The notes under the pieces are model-generated. The model was not told the DNA's origin and did not search any database. It was given only the letters and a program-made list of their open reading frames with translations. From NCBI GenBank assembly GCA_900551245.1, contig URVC01000059.1, forward strand, positions 1 through 30,443: a DNA stretch of 30,443 nucleotides. The letters are read 5' to 3'. The position numbers and the translations under genes are program-made. Every line of letters starts with the position of its first letter. The first letter of the stretch is position 1. Origin of the DNA: an uncultured bacterium (GTDB lineage Bacteria > Verrucomicrobiota > Lentisphaeria > Victivallales > Victivallaceae). This document shows, piece by piece, positions 9,252-16,279 of this stretch.

Positions 9252-10112
9252 ATGTTGAATCAGAGAAATACTATGTCATATTACGGAAAATCGGAATATT
9301 TCCGCCACCTGCGCATCGAACGGCTGGACGGGGATGTGACCCGGGTGTTTCCAGACCACCCGCGGACGGTCCGCACCCTGCCGTTCACAGTGGTGACCTG
9401 TCAGGAGCGGCTCGAAGGGATTCCGTACCACGGAAGCAGCTGTCTCTTCGACGAGGAGGAGGAGATTCATGCGGAAGGCCCCTCCTGCTGGGTGATCCCC
9501 GCGGGCGTGCGTCACCGGTTTCTCGCTCTGGACGAGGGGCACCTGAGCATCTGGGGCCATTTCAACTTCTTTCTGGAACCCAACTGGAACATCCTGCAGT
9601 TCTACCGGGTCCCCCGTCTGCTGGAAGGGGAGATCCGGGAGCGGATCTGTGCGTTGGTCCGGATTCTGGCGGAGAACCGGCACGAGACGCTGCCGGAGGT
9701 CTGCCGGTTGAAACGGGCGGAATTCGAACTGCTGGAACTCATTCTCGAACAGAGCGAACCGCGTCTCGGACTGCAGAATTTCCGGACGGCCTATCTGGAC
9801 TTTCTCCCGCTTCTGGAGTTCATCCGGGCGCATCTGGCGGAATCCCCCGGTCTGGACCGGCTGGCCCGGGAGTTCGGCACCTCCCGCTCGTCGCTGGAGA
9901 AAAGGTTCCGGAAAGCGTTCGGCATCTCCATCGGCCGTTTTCTGCTGAACAGCCGTCTGGCGGAAGCGGCCAAACTGCTGCGCGACGCCTCGGTCAGTTG
10001 TGCGGAAGCGGCCGACGCGACCGGATTCGCCAATCAGTTTGCCTTCAGCAAGGCATTCCGGAAGGCGTTTCAGCTCTCGCCGCAGGAGTACCGCCGGACC
10101 CGCGGCGGATGA
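9252..10112 (+). CDS. AraC-family transcriptional regulator
   Basis: A regulator of about 286 residues with an N-terminal cupin-like sensing domain (CWVIPAGVRHRFLAL matches the family's Pro-Gly-His pattern) and a C-terminal double helix-turn-helix. The first HTH is LDRLAREFGTSRSSLEKRF; the second spans CAEAADATGFANQFAFSKAF, followed by the family signature PQEYRR. The start is uncertain: ATG 9252 and ATG 9273 both suit the promoter at 9204-9231, while the longer in-frame extension to 9129 would run into the divergent permease gene. It is divergent from the permease/GH36/metallo-hydrolase genes, an arrangement like melR or rafR, so it probably activates that cassette in response to an alpha-galactoside. 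Confidence 0.85.
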   Translation: MLNQRNTMSYYGKSEYFRHLRIERLDGDVTRVFPDHPRTVRTLPFTVVTCQERLEGIPYHGSSCLFDEEEEIHAEGPSCWVIPAGVRHRFLALDEGHLSIWGHFNFFLEPNWNILQFYRVPRLLEGEIRERICALVRILAENRHETLPEVCRLKRAEFELLELILEQSEPRLGLQNFRTAYLDFLPLLEFIRAHLAESPGLDRLAREFGTSRSSLEKRFRKAFGISIGRFLLNSRLAEAAKLLRDASVSCAEAADATGFANQFAFSKAFRKAFQLSPQEYRRTRGG

Positions 10113-10122
10113 CGCGGCTCCG

Positions 10123-11388
10123 TCACGGCCGGGAGAGCCGGATGGGCCTCCCCCAGTTCCGGCCGCCGTGCAGAACCTGAATGCGGTCCGCCTCCGGCGG
10201 GATCTCCAGGGTCAAAAGCCGTCCGGTGAGCGGGTCGATCAGCGCCTCTTCCGGGCACTTCACTGCGGCGAGTTCCGCGAGATTCCGCGGGAGCCGCTCC
10301 CGCTGATTCCAGAACTTCAGAACGGCGAGTTTCACCAGGTCGCACTGGAACTGCGCGCCGATCTCCGCGCCGCCGCGGTAGAGCGTCCAGAAGGGACGGC
10401 AGAAATGCTGAACCAGCGGCGCGGCAGCTTCGGTCTCCTGCTCCAGCTGCCGGAACGCGGCGGCGGCCGAACCGTATTCGCGGAAGTTGCGGCATCGGCC
10501 GGCGATCCGCTCCGCGACCTGAAAAATCCGCTCCGCCTGACTCCAGCGGTCGCGCGGCAGCCGGTTCAGCCGCCGGAAATAGTCGTCATACCGATCGATC
10601 CGCCAGGAGAGCCGGGGATCCCCGGCGGAAAACTGCCGGAACAGCGCGAGACACTCCCCGGCGAGCGCGCTCCGGAACGAGCCGCTCAACCTCCCCTGAA
10701 ACGTCTGGAGCTGGCCGGACAGTGCATCGATCTCCTGCTCCGTCAACGGAAAAGTGTTGACATACGTACCGAAGATGTGCACCTGCCAGACGGTCAGCGC
10801 AATGTTGAAGTCCGAGAGCTCCCGCAAGCTGGAAGGCTGCGAGGTGACGGTCAGAAAATAACAGCTCTCGTCCAGGATCCGCCCGGCCCGTTCCCGGTTG
10901 CGCTCCAGCACCGCCAGCGCCATCCGGTCACAGCAAAGGTTGATGATCCGGTTGATGCTCCGGCGGAACTTCCGCAGCTCCTTCGGGGAGAGGATGAGCT
11001 GCACACCGCCCTTCTGATCGTAGAACGCCTCCAGCGCGCGGAGGACCTCCCCGTTCTCCGCAACAACTGCGCGCGTATTGCGCTGCGCTTCCGGACTGGT
11101 CAGAAACGTGGAAAGCGGTCCGGCCTCCGGACAAAAGTAGTCGGGATCTCCGGCCGGCCCGACGATGCGCCGCCCGATGTCGAGCAGCGCATTCGACTTG
11201 TCGCGCACCATCCGCTGTGCGGCGATGTTCCGTTCGGCCAGCGCGGCAAAATCACGCTCTGCAGCCAGGCGGGTCAGCGCGCGTTGCGCGGCCTCATATC
11301 CGGAGCCGCTCCGGAAGAGAAGAAATCCGCAAACCACCGCAACCGCGACTCCGGCCGGAACGATCCACCAGACGACTCTCCGTTTCAT
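10123..11388 (-). CDS. Unrecognised membrane-anchored protein
   Basis: A 421-residue protein I do not recognise. It begins MKRR followed by one hydrophobic helix (about residues 5-25, VVWWIVPAGVAVAVVCGFLLF), so it is probably anchored in the inner membrane with the bulk outside. The body is mostly alpha-helical and rich in Arg, Leu, Ala and Glu. Near the C-terminus LPRNLAEL followed by IDPLTGRLLTL resembles a short motif seen at the end of many large planctomycete and Lentisphaerota membrane proteins. It ends 10 bases from the convergent AraC gene. A promoter (11421-11449) and a 30-bp near-palindrome lie immediately upstream, so expression is probably controlled. It has no clear partner gene. 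Confidence 0.75.
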   Translation of the reverse strand: MKRRVVWWIVPAGVAVAVVCGFLLFRSGSGYEAAQRALTRLAAERDFAALAERNIAAQRMVRDKSNALLDIGRRIVGPAGDPDYFCPEAGPLSTFLTSPEAQRNTRAVVAENGEVLRALEAFYDQKGGVQLILSPKELRKFRRSINRIINLCCDRMALAVLERNRERAGRILDESCYFLTVTSQPSSLRELSDFNIALTVWQVHIFGTYVNTFPLTEQEIDALSGQLQTFQGRLSGSFRSALAGECLALFRQFSAGDPRLSWRIDRYDDYFRRLNRLPRDRWSQAERIFQVAERIAGRCRNFREYGSAAAAFRQLEQETEAAAPLVQHFCRPFWTLYRGGAEIGAQFQCDLVKLAVLKFWNQRERLPRNLAELAAVKCPEEALIDPLTGRLLTLEIPPEADRIQVLHGGRNWGRPIRLSRP

Positions 11389-11420
11389 TTCACGCCCTCC
11401 CGCTGCAGGTTCTCTTCCCT

Positions 11421-11449
11421 ACAATACACGCCCGGTTGGGAAATTGCAA
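11421..11449 (-). promoter_or_regulatory. Promoter of the membrane-anchored protein gene
   Basis: On the minus strand TTGCAA (11444-11449) and TATTGT (11421-11426) are separated by 17 bases, about 33 bases upstream of ATG 11388. The -35 box is the exact centre of the near-palindrome at 11432-11461. Confidence 0.5.
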
Positions 11450-11461
11450 ATTCCCGACCGG
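11432..11461. promoter_or_regulatory. 30-bp near-perfect palindrome, probable operator
   Basis: The arms begin CCGGTTGGGAAATTG and close CAAATTCCCGACCGG. All but two symmetric pairs match (26 of 30 bases). Its centre is the TTGCAA -35 box of the minus-strand promoter, and it lies about 70 bases upstream of the divergent aldo/keto reductase promoter. Being upstream of both transcripts, it fits a dimeric repressor or activator site better than a terminator. Confidence 0.55.
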
Positions 11462-11528
11462 CAGCGGCAGAAACGGGTTCCGCCGCCCGCCGGCGGTTCA
11501 AAATCCTCCGGATTCCGGGAGAGACGGA

Positions 11529-11557
11529 TTGACGGGAATTTTTTTGCGTTGTATATT
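11529..11557 (+). promoter_or_regulatory. Strong sigma70-type promoter for the aldo/keto reductase gene
   Basis: TTGACG (11529-11534), 17-base spacer with a run of seven T, TATATT (11552-11557). Transcription should begin near 11564, giving a leader of about 28 bases that contains the AGGAGA ribosome site. Confidence 0.65.
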
Positions 11558-11591
11558 AGCGAAACGATACGCTGACAGCACAGGAGAAATT

Positions 11592-12512
11592 ATGATGAAA
11601 CAGCTCAATCTCGGAAACAGCGGCCTGAACGCCTCTGCCGTCGCCCTCGGCTGCATGCGGATCGGGGAACTCCCGGCAGAGAAACTGGAGCGGCTGTTCT
11701 TCGCCGCCCTGGAGGCCGGAATCAATTTCTTCGACCACGCCGACATCTACGGCGGCGGCCTCTGTGAAACCCGGTTCGGCGAGCTGCTGGCCAGACATCC
11801 CGGCCTGCGGGAGAAGATCCTCCTCCAGAGCAAATGCGGCATCCGGAAAGGGTTCTTCGATTTTTCCAAAAAACATATCCTCGAATCGGTGGAGGGCAGT
11901 CTGAAGCGGCTGCAAACCGACCGTCTCGACCTTCTCCTCCTTCACCGCCCCGACACGCTGATGGAGCCGGAGGAGGTTGCGGAAGCGTTCCAGCTTCTGT
12001 ACGACTCCGGCAAAGTGCGCCATTTCGGCGTGAGCAACGAGAATCCGGCGCAGATGGAGCTGCTCCAGAAGTTCCTCCCCCGGAAGCTGATCGTCAACCA
12101 GCTTCAATTCGGCCCGGCGCATACGTCGCTCGTGGACTGCGGCCTCAACGTGAACATCAACAGTTCCGCCGGGACCATGTTCGACGGCAGCGTGCTGGAG
12201 TACTGCCGGCTCCGGGAGGTCACCATCCAGACCTGGTCGCCGTTCCTGTTCGGGTTCTTCGAGGGGAACTTTCTGGTGGACAGCAGATTCGCGGAGCTGA
12301 ACACGACGCTCGGCAGAATCGGCGAGCGCTACGGAATCTCCCGCGAAGCGACGGCGATCGCGTGGATTGCGCGCCATCCGGCCCGGATTCAGACCATCAT
12401 CGGGACCACCCGCGCCGACCGCGTCGCAGACTACAGCCGGGGGGCCGACGTGGAGCTCACCCGCGAGGAGTGGTACGAAATCTACCGCTCCGCCGGCAAC
12501 CGCCTGCCGTAA
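11592..12512 (+). CDS. Aldo/keto reductase, YdhF-like
   Basis: A 306-residue NAD(P)H-dependent oxidoreductase of the aldo/keto reductase superfamily. The catalytic tetrad is visible: D48 (FFDHAD), Y53 (IYGGG), K81 (QSKCGI) and H118 (LLLHRPD). SGKVRHFGVSN and the late IIGTTRADRV segment (cofactor phosphate region) also match. HADIYGG, SKCGI and LLHRPD followed by EEVAEAF are especially close to the Escherichia coli YdhF group. ATG 11592 follows AGGAGA; a second ATG is adjacent. A longer in-frame extension to 11217 lies across the promoter and is not coding. It sits 78 bases before a ferredoxin-like DUF362 gene, probably in one transcript. The substrate is an aldehyde or ketone, possibly sugar-derived; not determinable here. 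Confidence 0.9.
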   Translation: MMKQLNLGNSGLNASAVALGCMRIGELPAEKLERLFFAALEAGINFFDHADIYGGGLCETRFGELLARHPGLREKILLQSKCGIRKGFFDFSKKHILESVEGSLKRLQTDRLDLLLLHRPDTLMEPEEVAEAFQLLYDSGKVRHFGVSNENPAQMELLQKFLPRKLIVNQLQFGPAHTSLVDCGLNVNINSSAGTMFDGSVLEYCRLREVTIQTWSPFLFGFFEGNFLVDSRFAELNTTLGRIGERYGISREATAIAWIARHPARIQTIIGTTRADRVADYSRGADVELTREEWYEIYRSAGNRLP

Positions 12513-12590
12513 ATGGAACGTGCGCGGCGGTGGAACTCTTCCGCCGCGCCACGATGGATTGACCGCACGAATTTACAAGAGGATCTTCTT

Positions 12591-13631
12591 ATGGCAAACG
12601 TCTACTTCAAACCGCTCCCGCCGCACGCTTCCGCCGGGGAGGTTTCCGCCGCCGCGCGGCAGCTGCTCGAACGCTTCGTCGAACGGGAACCGGTTTCGCT
12701 CGACTCTTCGATTCCGCTCAAGGTCCACTTCGGCGAAAAACGGAACCGCACCTTCCTCCGCCCGGAGAACTACGCCGGAATCCTCGACTTTCTCCGCGAA
12801 CGCGGCATCGAAAGCTGTTACATCGAGACCAGCGTCCTCTACGGCGGCGAACGGTTCGAACGGGAGCGGCACATCCGTCTCGCTCACGAGCACGGCTTCA
12901 CCCAGCTGCCGGTGGTGATCGCCGACGGCGCCCGCGGCGAGGAGGATGTCGCCGTGCCGGTGAATCTGCACCACTTCTCCAGCTGTCACATCGCCCGCCT
13001 CCTCGCCGAGGCCGACCAGGTGCTGGTGCTCTCCCACTTCAAGGGGCACATGCTGGCCGGGTTCGGCGGCGCCTTGAAACAGCTCTCGATGGGGTTCGCG
13101 TCGAAGGGAGGCAAGATGGCCATGCACATGGGGGTCAAGCCGCGCATCCGGCGCTGGAAATGCCGCCGCTGCGGCGCCTGCCTCGCCCGCTGCAACGAGG
13201 GCGCGATCACCATCGGCGACCATCCGCACATCGATCACGAAAAATGCGTCGGCTGCGGCGCCTGCTTCTCGATCTGCCCCCATCACGCGATTTCGATCCT
13301 CTCCTTCGGGGGGCTGTGGAACGCGCTCTTCGGCGGCCGCTTCTTCCGTGAGAAGCTCGCGGAGTACGCCTTCGCCTCCAGTCACGGCAAACGGCACATC
13401 TACCTCAACTTCGCGCTCAACATCACCAAAGGGTGCGACTGTGAACCCCACGCGATGAAGCCGGTTCTGCCCGACATCGGGCTCTTCCTCTCCTCCGACC
13501 CGGTCGCGGTGGACGCCGCCTGCTGGGATGCCGCCGCACAACGGGGCAGAAAGTTCCGGGGCAGAGATATCCTCTCCTATGCCGAGAAGTGCGGCGCAGG
13601 CTCCACCTGTTACGAATTGATCGAGTGCTGA
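12591..13631 (+). CDS. DUF362 protein with two [4Fe-4S] ferredoxin motifs
   Basis: A 346-residue protein with an N-terminal DUF362 region that resumes at the C-terminus (DPVAVDAACWD), split by a ferredoxin insert. The insert has two cluster motifs: C191, C194, C197, C201 and C219, C222, C225, C229 (each C-x2-C-x2-C-x3-C). In the first, the last Cys is followed by Asn instead of the usual Pro. No signal peptide, so cytoplasmic. DUF362 proteins are widespread in anaerobes and are thought to handle electron transfer, but no reaction is established. ATG 12591 follows AAGAGG; the longer frame from 12513 begins directly after the reductase stop and lacks a ribosome site. A shared transcript with the aldo/keto reductase suggests a redox partnership. 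A good terminator follows. Confidence 0.88.
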   Translation: MANVYFKPLPPHASAGEVSAAARQLLERFVEREPVSLDSSIPLKVHFGEKRNRTFLRPENYAGILDFLRERGIESCYIETSVLYGGERFERERHIRLAHEHGFTQLPVVIADGARGEEDVAVPVNLHHFSSCHIARLLAEADQVLVLSHFKGHMLAGFGGALKQLSMGFASKGGKMAMHMGVKPRIRRWKCRRCGACLARCNEGAITIGDHPHIDHEKCVGCGACFSICPHHAISILSFGGLWNALFGGRFFREKLAEYAFASSHGKRHIYLNFALNITKGCDCEPHAMKPVLPDIGLFLSSDPVAVDAACWDAAAQRGRKFRGRDILSYAEKCGAGSTCYELIEC

Positions 13632-13645
13632 CGCTCGAAGCGACG

Positions 13646-13690
13646 GACGGCAGGAGGGCGGAACTATACCGCTCCCCTGCCGTCAGTTTT
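13646..13690 (+). terminator. Intrinsic terminator after the DUF362 gene
   Basis: A 16-pair stem (13646-13661 with 13669-13684; one A-C mismatch and one G-T wobble) closes a 7-base loop (AACTATA) and is followed by AGTTTT. It begins 14 bases after the DUF362 stop. The GH2 gene ends at 13705 on the other strand, so the hairpin may also serve that transcript, although no T-run exists in that direction. Confidence 0.7.
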
Positions 13691-13704
13691 CCGTCATTTC
13701 GCCG

Positions 13705-16074
13705 TTATTTCTCCGCCGGAGCGGGGAATTCGACCGGCAGATACGCGCTGCGGAGCGACTCCGAACGCGCGATGAGCGTCGCCTTTGCCGTTCCGGTCGC
13801 GTCGGCTTTGCCGGGGCAGAGGGCGACGGCGATCTTGCCGGCGTACATCCTCCGGTCGAGCGAGGGAACCGGAACCGGGTCGGTGTTGTCCGAACCGGTC
13901 CCGAGAATCGTTCCGGCGCCGGAGCAGTCGAAGCGCACCAGCGGCGAGGCGTCGGGCACCTCGCGCCCTTCGGCATCCAGCACCGAACAGGTGAAGAGCG
14001 CGATCTCATTGCCGCCGGCGGCCACCGGGCCGTTCTCCAGCTTCAGCGCGAGTTTGACGCCCGGACCGGCGGTCTCCCGCACATCCCCGGCGGCGCGGAG
14101 GCCGTCGAGATAGCCGACCGCCTCCAGTTTGCCCGGGGTGTAGGGGACCTGCCACTCGACATGGAGGTATTTCTCCACCCGCTTCCGGCCGAGGCTGACG
14201 CCGTTCAGGAAGAGTTCCGCCTCGTCACAGTTGGTGTAGGCCCAGACGCTGACGGGCATCCCTTCGAATCCGGGGTGGCTCCAGTGCGGCAGCAGGTGGA
14301 TCATCGGCCGCTCCAGCCAGTGCGACTGGTTCTGGTAGAACGCCTCCTTCTTCAGCAGAAAGAGGTCGAGCGCGCCGGAGCAGGAGCAGAGGCGCGGCCA
14401 GATCGCTTCGCCCCGGTGTTCGATCGCATCCCACTGGAAGCCGCCGGAGATCCACGGCCGCTCCATGAAAAATTTCCAGGTCCGTTCGCGCCCGAAGAGC
14501 TGGAAGGTGCCGGGGCCGGGGTTGAAGTCCCGCGCGTCCATGTATCCCCGCTCGAGGCTGTCGCCCCAGTACCAGCCGCGGGTCGAGCCGACCGCGCAGT
14601 TCTCGCTGGAGACGAACGGTTTCTCCGGGAAGCGGCGGTGCAGGTCGTCGAGCTGATCGAGGTTGTAGTTCACCCCGATCACTTCACTGATGGCGTAGAC
14701 GCTCGCATCCGGCACATTGGTGATCGCGGTCGTGACCGGCCGCGTCGGATCGAGCCGGCGGATCACATGCTCCAGCGCCCGGTGAATCCGGTGCCCCTGC
14801 TCCATGCCGTGGTAGGCCATCTCCTCGTTGCCGGTGGACCAGAGGAAGACGCTGGGGTGGTTCCGGTCGCGCCGGACGAGCGCCTCCAGCTGGGTGACGG
14901 CCTCTTCATTCGATTCGTACCGCCGGGTCTCGTCCAGCACCAGCAATCCCTGTTCGTCGCAGGCCTCCATCGTCGCTTCCGGATGCGGATAGTGGCTGGC
15001 GCGGAAGGCGTTCGCCCCCATCTCGCGGAAGAGCGAAACCCGGTAGCGGCAGAGGTTGTCCGGCACCGCCTTCCCGGTCAGCCCGAAGTCCTGGTGCGCG
15101 CAGACCCCCTTGATCTTGACATGGCGGCCGTTCAGGAAGAGGCCGCGGTCGGGCGTCATTTCGATCTCCCGGAAGCCGAACCGCTGTTTCACCATGTCGC
15201 ACGTTTCGCCATCCTTCCGGCGGACGGTGACTTTGAGCGTGTAGAGATGCGGCGCATCCAGATCCCAGAGGAGCGGCGAGTCGACCCGGGTTTCTCCGCG
15301 GAGTGTCGCCGTGTCGCGCGCCGGGACCGTGCCGGAGAGGAGAATTTCTCCCGCCTTTCCACCGCCGGGCGCGAGGATTTCACAGCGAAGCGACGCCTCC
15401 TCCGCCTCGTAGCCGATATTCCGGAGCGTGACTTCGACCGGGACGCGCCAGCTCGTTTCCGTCTCCTTCCGCACCGGCACGAAGACGCCCCAGAGATCGA
15501 CCGCCAGCGGCGCGGTCTTGACCAGCCAGACGTTGCGGTGGATACCGCCGCCGGCGTACCACCACCCCTCAAAGGAGCGGGGATCGGTGTAGACGGCGAT
15601 CACATTCTCGCGGTCGAACCGGGCGAGATCGGTGATGTCCACTTCGAACGGAACGTAACTGCTGGTGCTGCGCTTGAGGAAACAGCCGTTGAGGTAGAGT
15701 TCGGAGATGCCGTTGATCCCTTCGAAGTAGAGCGTGAGCCGCCGGTTCGCATCCTCCGGCGCGAGCGTGAAGTGCTTCCGGTACCAGGCGGGCACGTAGT
15801 GGAAGAAGCCGAGCGCCCCCGCTTCGTTCGGGTCGGGCGCCTGCCGGATGATGTAGTCGTGCGGCAGATCGACCTTCTCCCACGGTTCGGCGGGGAGCTC
15901 CTGCTCCAGATCCCAGAATCCCGGCACGTCGTTGTGGCGATAGGCGCCGGGCCCCCATTTGAGCCGTTCGGTTTTGGCGGAGAGGTACATCGCGGCCTTG
16001 GACACCGGAATGGCCGTTTCCGGCGGATTGACGAGCAGCCGCCAGTCGTCGTTGAGCAGAATTTTTTCCCGCAT
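13705..16074 (-). CDS. GH2 beta-galactosidase-like glycosidase
   Basis: A 789-residue glycoside hydrolase family 2 enzyme, a retaining exo-beta-glycosidase (beta-galactosidase, -glucuronidase or -mannosidase). The order is N-terminal jelly-roll (GFWDLEQELP, then LPHDY, YRKHF, FEGINGISELYLNG, GGGIHRNVWL), immunoglobulin-like domain, TIM barrel from about 295 (KIKGVCAHQDFGLTG), and C-terminal beta domains. Acid/base is E417 (WSTGNEEM); nucleophile is E491 (FVSSENCAV), where the usual context is TSEYG. The LPHDYI and ALGFF segments suggest the LacZ/GalA-like subgroup rather than mannosidases. There is no signal peptide, so it acts on imported oligosaccharide. It stands alone on its strand with GGGGGAT before ATG 16074, and is divergent from lepA. 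Exact sugar specificity is not certain. Confidence 0.88.
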   Translation of the reverse strand: MREKILLNDDWRLLVNPPETAIPVSKAAMYLSAKTERLKWGPGAYRHNDVPGFWDLEQELPAEPWEKVDLPHDYIIRQAPDPNEAGALGFFHYVPAWYRKHFTLAPEDANRRLTLYFEGINGISELYLNGCFLKRSTSSYVPFEVDITDLARFDRENVIAVYTDPRSFEGWWYAGGGIHRNVWLVKTAPLAVDLWGVFVPVRKETETSWRVPVEVTLRNIGYEAEEASLRCEILAPGGGKAGEILLSGTVPARDTATLRGETRVDSPLLWDLDAPHLYTLKVTVRRKDGETCDMVKQRFGFREIEMTPDRGLFLNGRHVKIKGVCAHQDFGLTGKAVPDNLCRYRVSLFREMGANAFRASHYPHPEATMEACDEQGLLVLDETRRYESNEEAVTQLEALVRRDRNHPSVFLWSTGNEEMAYHGMEQGHRIHRALEHVIRRLDPTRPVTTAITNVPDASVYAISEVIGVNYNLDQLDDLHRRFPEKPFVSSENCAVGSTRGWYWGDSLERGYMDARDFNPGPGTFQLFGRERTWKFFMERPWISGGFQWDAIEHRGEAIWPRLCSCSGALDLFLLKKEAFYQNQSHWLERPMIHLLPHWSHPGFEGMPVSVWAYTNCDEAELFLNGVSLGRKRVEKYLHVEWQVPYTPGKLEAVGYLDGLRAAGDVRETAGPGVKLALKLENGPVAAGGNEIALFTCSVLDAEGREVPDASPLVRFDCSGAGTILGTGSDNTDPVPVPSLDRRMYAGKIAVALCPGKADATGTAKATLIARSESLRSAYLPVEFPAPAEK

Positions 16075-16104
16075 GAGAGATCCCCCGTTTTCTGGTTTTC
16101 TCTT

Positions 16105-16132
16105 ACTGTATCACAAATGCGGCGCAACGCAA
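16105..16132 (-). promoter_or_regulatory. Possible promoter for the GH2 gene
   Basis: Minus-strand TTGCGT (16127-16132) and TACAGT (16105-16110) with a 16-base spacer, about 30 bases upstream of ATG 16074. Both boxes are only fair matches. Confidence 0.35.
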
Positions 16133-16212
16133 CGGCCGCGAAGGAAAAAAGCGCTCTCTTTTCCATGAAGCGGCGAAGGATGGGAAACTTTCGGCAATTG
16201 CGCCGGGAACAT

Positions 16213-16241
16213 TTGAGTTCCCCCCGCGGTTGTGCTATATT
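16213..16241 (+). promoter_or_regulatory. Sigma70-type promoter for lepA
   Basis: TTGAGT (16213-16218), 17-base GC-rich spacer, TATATT (16236-16241). The transcript should begin near 16248 and leave a leader of about 32 bases before lepA. Confidence 0.6.
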
Positions 16242-16279
16242 ATCCGGATGAATAAGAAACAAACCCCTGGACTGCAGAC

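Noticed and set aside
14161..16251. 696-codon open frame opposite the GH2 gene
   Set aside because: The GH2 gene has all family motifs on the minus strand; this frame has none.
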